Program-made: the position numbers and the translations under genes
The notes under the pieces: generated by a model
What the model saw: the letters and a program-made list of their open reading frames with translations, nothing else
What the model was told of the DNA's origin: nothing
The model's database searches: none
Source of the DNA: Paraburkholderia sacchari
GTDB taxonomy: Bacteria; Pseudomonadota; Gammaproteobacteria; Burkholderiales; Burkholderiaceae
Assembly (NCBI RefSeq): GCF_000785435.2
Contig: NZ_JTDB02000005.1
Span: forward strand, 62,001 to 126,000
Reading direction: 5' to 3'
DNA: 64,000 nt
In this document: positions 15,770 through 23,809 of the stretch, piece after piece
How the letters are laid out: the number at the start of each line of letters is the position of its first letter
Position numbering within the stretch: the stretch's first letter is position 1

Positions 15770-16813
15770 ATGGAGCACACGGCCAAGCCGTTCGAGCAGA
15801 CGGCCGAAGACACGCACCTTGGCGCGCAGGGTGCACACGCGCTGGCCGGACGCGCGGTGGTGAGCGTCGCACACGATGCCGATGAACAGGCTCGCAACCT
15901 GGTCGGCTGGCGGCAGACCTACGATCAGCTTGCGGCAGGGAGCTTTGTCGGCACGCTCACCGAGATTTCGCTCGACACCATGAAGATCTTCTGCGAAACC
16001 ACGAGCCACACGCTGCGCCAGGCGTGCGAGGTGCGCGGCGACGCGTACTGGTTCGGCATTCCCGCCGCGCGCGACCAGCAGGCGCGCATCGACACTCAGC
16101 CGTTTGGCGCCCAGACCTTTGCGGTGCGGCCAGGCAACGTCGAATTCGAGTTGCTCACGCCCGCGCAGTTTTCGATTTACGGTGTGGTGGTGCGCGCAGA
16201 AGTGCTGCGCCACTATGCCGAGACCGTCGAGCGCATGCCGCTCGACGCATGGCAGCCGGATATGCCCATCGTGCAGGCAGGTGCGGGGCGCCTCGCGTAT
16301 CTGTGTGGGTTGCTGGCGCAGCGCCTGAACGATGCGGACGATGCGGCGGACGGCGTGGGCCGGCGGGCTCCTGCGCCGCTCACGGACTTCGAGCGCAACG
16401 ATCTGCAGGCCGAGTTGCTGGCGGCGCTGTTCGACGCTTGCGTGGCTGATGGAGCCGAGACGGCGGAGCCGGGCGTCGATCAAGCCTCGCGGCGCCGCTG
16501 GATCGTTGCGCAGGCACGCGACTACGTGCTCGTGCATCGCTCGCGCCCGGTGGGTGTGCCGGAACTTTGCGAGCAATTGCACGTGAGCCGCCGCACCTTG
16601 CAGTACTGCTTCCAGGACGTGCTGGGGATGGCTCCCGCGACCTATCTGCGCGCGCTGCGGTTGAACGGCGCGCGCCGCGACCTGTGCGGGCGCGCGGCTG
16701 GATCGGTGCAGGACGTGGCCGCCGCTTGGGGCTTCGGGCATTTGAGCCAGTTCGCGGCGGATTATCGGCGCATGTTCGGCATGCGGCCTTCGGAGGCGTT
16801 GCGAGCCATGTGA
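15770..16813 (+). CDS. AraC-family regulator, probable ethanolamine operon activator (EutR-like)
   Basis: A 347-residue regulator. The C-terminal ~100 residues hold two helix-turn-helix motifs: VGVPELCEQLHVSRRTLQYCF and VQDVAAAWGFGHLSQFAADYRRMFG, with the family segment YLRALRLNGARRDL between. The N-terminal ~230 residues form a ligand-sensing domain similar in layout to EutR, which detects ethanolamine with cobalamin in enterics. It is directly downstream of eat-eutBC on the same strand, and its upstream DNA shares a motif with the eat promoter. Activation of eat-eutBC is therefore likely. The ATG follows AAGGAGGCACTCC. Confidence 0.85.
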   Translation: MEHTAKPFEQTAEDTHLGAQGAHALAGRAVVSVAHDADEQARNLVGWRQTYDQLAAGSFVGTLTEISLDTMKIFCETTSHTLRQACEVRGDAYWFGIPAARDQQARIDTQPFGAQTFAVRPGNVEFELLTPAQFSIYGVVVRAEVLRHYAETVERMPLDAWQPDMPIVQAGAGRLAYLCGLLAQRLNDADDAADGVGRRAPAPLTDFERNDLQAELLAALFDACVADGAETAEPGVDQASRRRWIVAQARDYVLVHRSRPVGVPELCEQLHVSRRTLQYCFQDVLGMAPATYLRALRLNGARRDLCGRAAGSVQDVAAAWGFGHLSQFAADYRRMFGMRPSEALRAM

Positions 16814-16901
16814 GCACTGCCGGTGCCTCCGCGTAACGCGTGGTGCCCTGCGCGTCAGGCGCTTCGACGGCGTTATGCCCGCTCGCAGCCCACGCGCGAT
16901 T

Positions 16902-17750
16902 TCATTCGGATGCCTGATGATTGGCCGGACGGGCCACGAACTTGCCTGGACTCGTGCCCGTGAGCCGGCGAAACATGGCGATGAACGCCGACGAAGTCGC
17001 ATAACCGAGATCGAGCGCCACCGATTCCACACTGCGCCCCGCTTGCAGCAGCGGCAACGCGCTCACGAGACGCAGGCGCGCGCGCCACTCGGTCAGCGAC
17101 ATCCCCAGTTCGCGCTGCGCGTGGCGCATCAGCGTGCGCTCGCTCATATGGAACGCAGTGGCGAGTTCGGCGAGCGGGCGGTTGTCGGCGGGATTGCCAT
17201 GGAAGACTTGCAGCACGGCGTTCAACTCGGGGTTGTCCGCGTGCGGGAGGTAGCTGCCGGTGGTGGCGCAGGTCGAGAGCAGGTCCACCAGCACGCGCAA
17301 GAGGCGTGCGCGCGCAGGCGACTCGCTGCCGTCGTGTCCGGCCGGCGGCAGCGCGCGCAAATGGTCGAGCATGCTGCGCACGAGCGGCGAGACCATCATC
17401 GCGCAGGTGTGCGCCGGCATCGCGCCGCACAGCTCGCGGCTGATGTAGACCGAGCAGTGCACGGTCTCCGCATGATTGAAGCCCACGTGCTCGGTGCCGG
17501 GCGCAATCCACAGGCCCATGTGCGGCGGTGCGAGGAAGTATTCCTCGCCGGCCGTGACTTCGGTGATGCCGCTGAACGAATAGACGAACTCGCCCCACGG
17601 ATGCCGCATCGTGGGATAGCGCGCGTGCGATGGCAGGTGCTCGGTGCGGAAATAGACCGGCACGGGCAGCGTGTCCGCGAACGGCGGCGGGCTCACGTGC
17701 TGCAGCACTTTGCGTGCGCTCGTGGCGGCCGGAGGGCGGGATTTCGGCAT
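16902..17750 (-). CDS. AraC-family regulator with N-terminal cupin sensor
   Basis: A 282-residue regulator starting MPKSRPPAATSARK at ATG 17750; the frame extends upstream into the aldolase gene but without homology. The first ~100 residues are cupin-like (YSFSGITEVTAGEEYFLAPPHMGLWIAPGTEHVGFNHA), suited to small-ligand sensing. The C-terminal double HTH is RPLAELATAFHMSERTLMRHAQ and SVESVALDLGYATSSAFIAMFRRLTGTSPG. It is last in an operon after the class II aldolase (19-bp gap) and permease genes and probably controls them, though the operon promoter lies 2.3 kb upstream. It converges with the eutR-like gene. Confidence 0.87.
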   Translation of the reverse strand: MPKSRPPAATSARKVLQHVSPPPFADTLPVPVYFRTEHLPSHARYPTMRHPWGEFVYSFSGITEVTAGEEYFLAPPHMGLWIAPGTEHVGFNHAETVHCSVYISRELCGAMPAHTCAMMVSPLVRSMLDHLRALPPAGHDGSESPARARLLRVLVDLLSTCATTGSYLPHADNPELNAVLQVFHGNPADNRPLAELATAFHMSERTLMRHAQRELGMSLTEWRARLRLVSALPLLQAGRSVESVALDLGYATSSAFIAMFRRLTGTSPGKFVARPANHQASE

Positions 17751-17769
17751 GGCGTGAACGGGCGCGCCG

Positions 17770-18504
17770 TTACGCGCTGGGCAGCGTTCTGCGCAAGGCC
17801 GCGAAAAACAGCTCCGATTGCAGTCGCTCGCCTTGCACCTGGCTCGCGACTCGTTGCGCGAGATCGGCGGCCACGGGCCGCAGCGCACGCCCGGTCGAGC
17901 GCGCGAGCACCTGCGCCGCGCATGCACGCTCCAGGTAGTAGAGATCGTCGAACGCGTAATCGATGCGCTCGCCGCATACCACCACGCCATGATTGCCGAG
18001 AAAGCCGATGTCCTTGCCGGCCAGCGCGTGCGCGATGCGCTCGCCTTCCTCGGGGCCGAGCGCGAGACCGTTGTATTCGCGATCGAGCGCGATGCGGCCG
18101 TGGTAGCGCATGGCGTTCTGCGAGAGGGTTGTGTCGAGCCCGCAGTCCTCGGTCAGCGTGAGCGCCGTGGCATAGGGCATATGAGTGTGCAGAACGCAGG
18201 TCTTGCCAGCGATGCCATGGATCGCGGCGTGGATGAACATGGCCGTTGGCTCCACTTCGTGCCGGCCCGCGACCACGGCGCCGGCCTCATCCACGATCAC
18301 GATGTCGTCGCCGCCGACCTCGCTCCACATCAGGCCGCGCGGGTTCAGCAGGAAGAGCCCGTGTTCGCCGGGAAGCGCGACGCTGAAGTGATTGCAGACG
18401 CCTTCGCCGAGACCGTAATGCGCGGCTGCGCGCAGTGCAAGCGCGAGATCCGCGCGCAGCTTTTCGACGCCCGGGTCGTGAAATATGGCCGGAAACTCGT
18501 TCAC
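17770..18504 (-). CDS. Class II aldolase/adducin-family protein
   Basis: A 244-residue protein of the zinc aldolase/epimerase/decarboxylase fold. The metal-binding His-x-His is in VLHTHMPYATAL and the third histidine region is IGFLGNHGVVVCG; 'GVCNHFSVALPGEHGLFLLNPRGLMWSE' is the family substrate-loop segment. Members cleave phosphorylated sugars, decarboxylate or act on hydroxyacids, so the reaction is not fixed by sequence. The operon partners are an amino-acid permease 145 bp upstream and an AraC regulator 19 bp downstream, which suggests an amino-acid-derived or GABA-like substrate rather than a sugar phosphate. Confidence 0.85.
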   Translation of the reverse strand: MNEFPAIFHDPGVEKLRADLALALRAAAHYGLGEGVCNHFSVALPGEHGLFLLNPRGLMWSEVGGDDIVIVDEAGAVVAGRHEVEPTAMFIHAAIHGIAGKTCVLHTHMPYATALTLTEDCGLDTTLSQNAMRYHGRIALDREYNGLALGPEEGERIAHALAGKDIGFLGNHGVVVCGERIDYAFDDLYYLERACAAQVLARSTGRALRPVAADLAQRVASQVQGERLQSELFFAALRRTLPSA

Positions 18505-18648
18505 CGTTCGATCTCCTGTTTCAGGCCGGGCGTTTTCAATTTTCGTGACGCGTCGCTTGCGTGCCCGGCGGGCTCCAGTTTCCCGGCTCGCGGCGGCGAT
18601 GTCCAGCCCATCCGGGGAGATTATTCGATCGGGCAGCCGCAGGCGCCT

Positions 18649-20052
18649 TCAGTGGACGCGCGTGGAAGCGTGCTGAGCGTGAGCCTGCTTCTGGCGCTGC
18701 TGATGGCGCTGGTTCAGCCACGACGCCACCACCACGCAAATCGCCAGCGCGCCCGTTGCCGCGGCCTCGGTCCGGTGATCTTCGCCCATCAGCATCACGA
18801 CCAGCACGCCGCAGATAAACGCAATCACCACCCACGTCAGCCAAGGAAAACACCACATCTTCAGCTGAAGGTCGTCCTTGACCATGTTTAGTTTTCCGCG
18901 CATCCGCAACTGCGAAACGGCAATGACGAGATAAACGAGCAGCGCGATGGCGCCCGACGTCGCCAGCAAAAAGCTGAATACGCGCTCGGGCACGAGGTAG
19001 TTCGCGACCACCGTGAGAAAGCCGAACGCGGTGGAGGCGAGCACCGCCGCACGCGGCGTGCCCGCATTGTCGGTCGTGCGCAGCAGGGGCGGCGCGTCGC
19101 TGCGCACCGAGAGCGAAAAGAGCATGCGCGAAGCGGTGTAAAGCGCAGAGTTCAGGCAGCTCGCCACGGCCAGCAGCACGACCATATCGATGATGGCCTT
19201 CGCGTGCGGCACGCCGATCAGTTCCATCGCGCGCTGATATGAGCCCTGCGAAGTCAGGCCGGGATCGGTCCACGGCACGATGGCGGTGACGACGAAGATC
19301 GAGCCGAAATAGAACAGCGAGATGCGCCAGATGACCGAGCGGGTGGCGCGCACGATCTGCTGGCGCGGGTTGCGCGATTCGGCTGCGGCGATGGTGACGA
19401 TTTCCGTGCCCATGAACGAGAACATGGTGGTGAGCATGGCCGCGAGAACCGCGCCGATCCCGTTGGGCATGAAGCCGCCGTTATCGACGAGCCGCGAAGC
19501 GCCAGACACGCCCGAATGCGGCAGCACGCCGAAGATCGCCGCGCCGCCGATGCAGAGAAACACGATAATGGCGACCACCTTGACCAGCGCGAACCAGAAC
19601 TCGAATTCGCCGTAGTTCTTGACCGAGAGAAGATTCGTGACGGTCAGGATGAAGGTGATCCCGAGAGCATAGACCCACGTTGCAATCGAGGGAAACCATG
19701 CGTTGAGGATGGTGGCGGCGGCCGTGGCTTCGATGGGGATGACAAGCACCCAGAACCACCAGTACAGCCAGCCGATCGTGAAGCCGGCCCAGTGGCCGAT
19801 GGCCTGGTCGGCGTAGGTGGAGAACGAGCCGCTGTCGGGTTGCGCCGTGGCCATTTCGCCCAGCATTCTCATGACAAGCACGACGAGCACGCCGGTGAAG
19901 ATGTAGGCAAGCAGTGCGGCCGGACCGGCCTCCGCAATCGCGTGGCCCGAGCCCACGAACAACCCCGCGCCAATCACGCCGCCGATCGACATCATCGTGA
20001 CGTGCCGCTGCTTGAGTCCATTGCTTAATTTAGCGTCGTTCGATACCTGCAT
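18649..20052 (-). CDS. Amino-acid permease, AAT family (GABA permease-like)
   Basis: A 467-residue, roughly twelve-helix transporter. The N-terminal signature MMSIGGVIGAGLFVGSGHAI and the following GMATAQPDSGSFSTYADQAIG-like stretch with WAGFTIGWLYWWFWVLVIPIE place it in the amino acid transporter family that includes GabP, CycA and ProY. ATG 20052 is chosen because MQVSNDAKLSNGLKQRHVTM is the family start; the frame runs 75 codons farther upstream without homology. It heads an operon with a class II aldolase and AraC regulator. Confidence 0.88.
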   Translation of the reverse strand: MQVSNDAKLSNGLKQRHVTMMSIGGVIGAGLFVGSGHAIAEAGPAALLAYIFTGVLVVLVMRMLGEMATAQPDSGSFSTYADQAIGHWAGFTIGWLYWWFWVLVIPIEATAAATILNAWFPSIATWVYALGITFILTVTNLLSVKNYGEFEFWFALVKVVAIIVFLCIGGAAIFGVLPHSGVSGASRLVDNGGFMPNGIGAVLAAMLTTMFSFMGTEIVTIAAAESRNPRQQIVRATRSVIWRISLFYFGSIFVVTAIVPWTDPGLTSQGSYQRAMELIGVPHAKAIIDMVVLLAVASCLNSALYTASRMLFSLSVRSDAPPLLRTTDNAGTPRAAVLASTAFGFLTVVANYLVPERVFSFLLATSGAIALLVYLVIAVSQLRMRGKLNMVKDDLQLKMWCFPWLTWVVIAFICGVLVVMLMGEDHRTEAAATGALAICVVVASWLNQRHQQRQKQAHAQHASTRVH

Positions 20053-20548
20053 GTTGTCTCCAAAGTCAACCACTTGAGTCCAATACGGCGCGCAGAGTCT
20101 CGTTTGTCGATGAATGGGCGTCAAGGGCCAATCCATGCGCACTTGATAACGGCGTGATTCGGCATAAAGAATTTGCCGGGATCCCGCTTTTTCCCGGCGA
20201 TTGAGGGATGAAATTCGATAGCGCGAGCGCGCAGCGGGGACATCACCCGCATAGGTGCTAATAAATTTGGAATGCAAACTATTTGGAGCGGGCCGCGCGA
20301 ATCCATGCGATGACGTCTTCGGCGCGCTCGCCCAAGCTCGCCACCATGATGGCCGGCGCGAAAATGGCGGCGCACTGACGGTCGGTCAGACGCTGGGCGA
20401 GTCGGCGGTGGGGTCCATGCCGGGATATTGGCGCTCATTCCCCACTCAGCCCGAATCCGCCAGACGGCGAAATCTCTTTTTTGAAAGACTGGATCCAAAA
20501 ATCCAGCTGGGGTAATCTCCTTGACATCGCACAACCGGACGCGGCGTC
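20053..20548. other. 496-bp intergenic region upstream of permease and gntR
   Basis: The region separates divergent permease (-) and GntR (+) genes and should contain both promoters. GATTACCCC-like and AT-rich patches occur near 20260-20280, but no clear operator was identified. The 20279-20431 part of the minus strand looks like the end of a former protein gene (see separate entry). The longer 137-residue minus-strand frame here has an arginine-rich, shadow-like composition and is not credible. Confidence 0.4.
20279..20431 (-). pseudogene. Possible remnant of a protein C-terminus
   Basis: In the minus frame ending TAG at 20279-20281 the last ~40 codons read like a genuine helical C-terminus, including RLTDRQCAAIFAPAIMVAS and GERAEDVIAWIRAARSK. 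Farther upstream the frame meets a stop (TGA near 20432) and no start with a ribosome binding site is seen. I interpret it as a decayed gene end, but chance is possible. I do not recognise the family. Confidence 0.25.
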
Positions 20549-21247
20549 ATGCCGCATTGCACCATGCATGCCACCAACGTTCGCAGCACTGCCGGTCTGG
20601 CGTTATCCGCCGAGGAGGAGGCCTATCGTTTCTTGCTGGAGGCGATCATCGAAGGCCGCTATGCGGCGGGCCAGCGCATCGTCGCGGAGACCGTGGCCGA
20701 AGCGCTTTCGATGAGCCGCATGCCCGTGCGCGCCGCGCTGCGACGCCTGCACAGCGAGGGGCTGGTGATCCAGCGGCCGAACCGCGGCGCGATCGTTCGC
20801 GGTCTTTCCGTCGACGAGATCCAGGACATCTTCGACATGCGCATCGCGCTCGAGGGGCTCGCGATGCGCGTGGCCGCGCCGCGCTGCACCGAAGCGCACC
20901 TCGCGAAACTCGAACGCCTGCTTGAAGACATGGACGCCTGCGTCGGCGACACCGACACATGGGTGCAGCGCCACTGCGCTTTTCACGAATACCTGTGCGA
21001 AATCAGCGGCCGCACTCGCCTGTATCAGCAGATTCTCTCGCTCTATACGCTGATCGAAGGCCCCATGCGCCTGTGGATCGAGCAGGCGACCTTCAGGCGC
21101 AAGCGCGCGCGCGACGCCCACCAGATCCTGATCGACGCGCTGCGCACGCGCGACCCCGCGCAGGCCGAGCAGGCGCTGCGCGCGCACATCGAATCGACGG
21201 TGCCGCAGATCATCGCATTCCTCGAATCGCCGCCGTCGCGGGAATGA
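20549..21247 (+). CDS. GntR-family regulator, FadR/FCD subfamily
   Basis: A 232-residue regulator (or 227 from ATG 20564). The N-terminal winged helix includes AYRFLLEAIIEGRYAAGQRI, VAEALSMSRMPVRAALRRLHSEGLV and PNRGAIVRGLS. The C-terminal all-helical FCD domain has DIRMALEGLAM-type helix (DIFDMRIALEGLAM) and later His and Asp/Arg positions used for metal or carboxylate ligand binding. It is immediately upstream of the amino-acid ABC operon, 93 bp from the binding-protein gene, on the same strand, so it probably regulates that operon and itself in response to an organic or amino acid. Confidence 0.88.
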   Translation: MPHCTMHATNVRSTAGLALSAEEEAYRFLLEAIIEGRYAAGQRIVAETVAEALSMSRMPVRAALRRLHSEGLVIQRPNRGAIVRGLSVDEIQDIFDMRIALEGLAMRVAAPRCTEAHLAKLERLLEDMDACVGDTDTWVQRHCAFHEYLCEISGRTRLYQQILSLYTLIEGPMRLWIEQATFRRKRARDAHQILIDALRTRDPAQAEQALRAHIESTVPQIIAFLESPPSRE

Positions 21248-21340
21248 CGCGCTGGTTTGCCCATTTTGTCGTTGTGCCCCACTCGTTGTGTTTCACGTTG
21301 TGCCCACACGTTGTCACCACACTCAGCCAGGAGCCTCCCG

Positions 21341-22159
21341 ATGTCAGCAAAAGAGTTCAAGCGTTTTCGTCTTGCCGCCTGCGCCGGCGTCGTGGTGCTG
21401 GCGCAGCTTGCCGGCGCCGCCACGGCGCACGCGGCTGATCTGGGCCTCGTGAAAAGCGGCACGCTGACTTACTGTTCGAGCATGGATGCGCCGCCGCTCG
21501 CGTCCTACGACGAGAATCAGCAGCCGCGCGGCTTCTCCGTCGATGTTGCGCACGACGTGGCGAAGCAACTCGGCAATCTCAAGGTCGAGTGGAAGGTGAT
21601 GTCGTTCAGCGGACAGATTCCGGCGCTGCAGGCGCGTCAATGCGATCTCGTGATCGGCCAGTTGTTCGACAAGCCCGAGCGGCGCCAGATCATCGACATC
21701 GTCGACTACATGTATTCGAGCCAGTCGATCATGGTGCCGCGAGGCAACCCGCGCCACGTGCGCTCGCTCGACGATCTATCGGGCCTGAAAGTCGGCGTGC
21801 TCAACGGCACGACCATCAGCTCGCTGCTCGAAAAGGAAAATCAGAAGCTCGCCGCGGCAGGCAAGGCGCCGATGAACATCGTTGTCTATAGTTCGGACGC
21901 CGATGCATTTCAGGCGTTCCGCCTGCAACAGGTCGACGCCTACGGCACCACCTCGGAGAGCGCCGCACACTTCCGCCAGGCATCGGGCGACATGTTCGAG
22001 GAAGCGGTGCCGGGCTTCAACCGCATCGCAACCGGCATTGGCGCACGCAAGGGCGAGCCGCTTTCGCCGGCAGTGGCGAAGGTCGTGGCCGACCTCGTGA
22101 AGAGCGACCGCTACGGCAAGATGCTCGCGACCTGGAAGCTCGAGAACGACCGCTATTGA
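21341..22159 (+). CDS. Amino-acid ABC transporter, periplasmic binding protein (family 3)
   Basis: A 272-residue lipid-free binding protein. A signal peptide is clear at residues 1-32 (basic MSAKEFKRFR, hydrophobic core, cleavage after TAHA). The mature part opens with LVKSGTLTYCSSMDAPPLAS and has GFSVDVAHDVAKQLG and LVIGQLFDKPERRQIID, typical of SBP_bac_3 proteins for polar amino acids. The start at ATG 21341 follows AGGAGCC. The permease starts 16 bp after its stop. Substrate is unassigned; the downstream gamma-glutamyltransferase-like enzyme suggests a gamma-glutamyl or amide compound. Confidence 0.9.
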   Translation: MSAKEFKRFRLAACAGVVVLAQLAGAATAHAADLGLVKSGTLTYCSSMDAPPLASYDENQQPRGFSVDVAHDVAKQLGNLKVEWKVMSFSGQIPALQARQCDLVIGQLFDKPERRQIIDIVDYMYSSQSIMVPRGNPRHVRSLDDLSGLKVGVLNGTTISSLLEKENQKLAAAGKAPMNIVVYSSDADAFQAFRLQQVDAYGTTSESAAHFRQASGDMFEEAVPGFNRIATGIGARKGEPLSPAVAKVVADLVKSDRYGKMLATWKLENDRY

Positions 22160-22174
22160 GCGTGGGGTGAAGCC

Positions 22175-22942
22175 ATGAATTTCAGCTGGGAAATTTTCCG
22201 GAAGTTCTTGCTGGAGCCCAGCCCTGCGTATCTGCGCGGGCTGTGGCTCACATTCTCGATCAGCGCGTGCGCGGTCGTGCTTGGCGCAACGCTTGGCCTC
22301 GTCGTTGCGCTCATGCGGCTTTCGCCGAGCCTGCCGGTGCAGTCGCTCGCGCGCGGCTACATCTGGGTCATGCGCGGCACGCCGCTGCTCATGCAGATCG
22401 TGTTTCTGTACACGGCGTTCGCCGCCGCGAACATCTTTCATTTTCACGATCTCGACTTCGGCATCGTCACGCTGCCGGGCAATATCCAGGCCGCCGTGCT
22501 CGCACTCGGCATGAACTCGGCTGCCTATCAGGCGGAGATCATTCGGGCGGGACTGAGTTCGGTCGATCGTGGGCAGTACGAAGCTTCGCGCTCGCTCGGT
22601 ATGACCTCGGTGCTGCTGATGCGCCGGGTCGTGCTGCCGCAGGCGCTGCGCGTGATCGTGCCGCCGCTCGGCAACGAGTTCAACGTGATGCTGAAAAACA
22701 CCACGCTCGTGAGCGTGATCGGCGTGCCGGAACTGCTGCTCAGCACGCAGATGATCACCTCGGTGAACTTCCGCGTGTTCGAGCTCTATCTCGTGCTCGG
22801 CATTTACTTCCTCGCGCTCACCACGCTCTGGGGCTTCGTGCAGCGGAAGCTGGAAGCGCACTTCGGCCGCGGCGAGGCGAAGCCGGCTGCGAACACGCGC
22901 CTGTTCGGCGCGCAAACGATGAAGCTGCTGCGGGGGCGCTGA
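22175..22942 (+). CDS. Amino-acid ABC transporter permease (HisMQ type)
   Basis: A 255-residue inner-membrane permease with about five helices. The EAA loop that contacts the ATPase is visible as YEASRSLGMTSVLLMRRVVLPQALRVIVPPL at about residues 130-160. Only one permease is encoded, so the complex probably uses a homodimer. Its stop is followed after one base by the ATPase start, indicating translational coupling. Confidence 0.92.
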   Translation: MNFSWEIFRKFLLEPSPAYLRGLWLTFSISACAVVLGATLGLVVALMRLSPSLPVQSLARGYIWVMRGTPLLMQIVFLYTAFAAANIFHFHDLDFGIVTLPGNIQAAVLALGMNSAAYQAEIIRAGLSSVDRGQYEASRSLGMTSVLLMRRVVLPQALRVIVPPLGNEFNVMLKNTTLVSVIGVPELLLSTQMITSVNFRVFELYLVLGIYFLALTTLWGFVQRKLEAHFGRGEAKPAANTRLFGAQTMKLLRGR

Positions 22943-22943
22943 T

Positions 22944-23738
22944 ATGAACGAAGCTCGGGAAATCGTGATCGAGGCGTCGGACATTCACAAGTCCTTCGGC
23001 TCGACCAAGGTGCTCAACGGCATCTCGCTGAGCGTCGCGAAGGGGGAGGTGGTGGTGCTGATCGGCTCCTCGGGATCGGGCAAGACCACCTTCATCCGCT
23101 GTCTGAACTTGCTGGAGTCGTACGACAGCGGGCGCGTGCGCGTGAACGGCAAGCTGCTCGGCTTTGTCGAGCGTCCGAACGGCACGCTTGTGCGCGATTC
23201 GGCACGCACGCTCGCAAGGCAGCGCCGCGACATCGGCATGGTGTTTCAGCGCTTCAATCTGTTTCCGCACATGACCGCGCTGGAGAACGTGATCGAGGCG
23301 CCCATTCACGTGCTGAAAATGCCGCGCGAAGAAGCCGTCAAGCAAGCGAAGGCGCTGATCGCGCGCGTGGGACTCGCGGATCGCGCCGACCACTATCCGT
23401 CGCAGCTTTCCGGCGGGCAGCAGCAGCGCATTGCCATCGCGCGTGCGCTCGCGATGCAGCCCAAGGTGCTGCTGTTCGACGAGCCCACGAGTGCGCTTGA
23501 CCCCGAAACTGTGGGCGAGGTGCTGCAGGTCATGAAGGAGCTTGCGGAAGACGGCATGACGATGGTGGTCGTCACGCACGAGATGGGCTTCGCCCGCGAG
23601 GTGGCCGACCGCGTGGTCGTGCTCGACCAGGGCGAGCTGATCGAGGAAGGGCCGCCAGAGCGCATTTTTACCGCGCCTTCGCACCCGCGCACGCAGACTT
23701 TCCTGCGGCGCACCTTGCGCACCGCCGCGCCCGCGTAA
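22944..23738 (+). CDS. Amino-acid ABC transporter ATPase (GlnQ/HisP type)
   Basis: A 264-residue ATPase. Walker A is GSSGSGKTT near residue 40, the signature LSGGQQQRIAIARALA near 155, Walker B VLLFDEPTSALDPE, and the switch histidine VVVTHEMGFA. It energises uptake with the preceding binding protein and permease. There is a short insert after Walker A (LLGFVERPNGTLVRDSARTLARQ) that is common in a subset of this family. A hairpin follows the stop. Confidence 0.94.
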   Translation: MNEAREIVIEASDIHKSFGSTKVLNGISLSVAKGEVVVLIGSSGSGKTTFIRCLNLLESYDSGRVRVNGKLLGFVERPNGTLVRDSARTLARQRRDIGMVFQRFNLFPHMTALENVIEAPIHVLKMPREEAVKQAKALIARVGLADRADHYPSQLSGGQQQRIAIARALAMQPKVLLFDEPTSALDPETVGEVLQVMKELAEDGMTMVVVTHEMGFAREVADRVVVLDQGELIEEGPPERIFTAPSHPRTQTFLRRTLRTAAPA

Positions 23739-23746
23739 TCCATACC

Positions 23747-23767
23747 GAAGGCGGCAGCGCCGCCTTC
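23747..23767 (+). terminator. 9-bp stem hairpin after ABC operon
   Basis: GAAGGCGGC-AGC-GCCGCCTTC lies 9 bp after the ATPase stop and 43 bp before the next start. It has a compact GC stem but no T-tract, so it may only attenuate transcription into the downstream hydrolase gene. Confidence 0.5.
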
Positions 23768-23809
23768 CATGATCCATCATCAGGACACCAAATAAAGGAG
23801 AGTACGCTG

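Noticed and set aside
20121..20534. Minus-strand 137-codon frame in the permease/gntR gap
   Set aside because: It is basic and irregular and shows no motif. A different minus frame in the same region is more protein-like.
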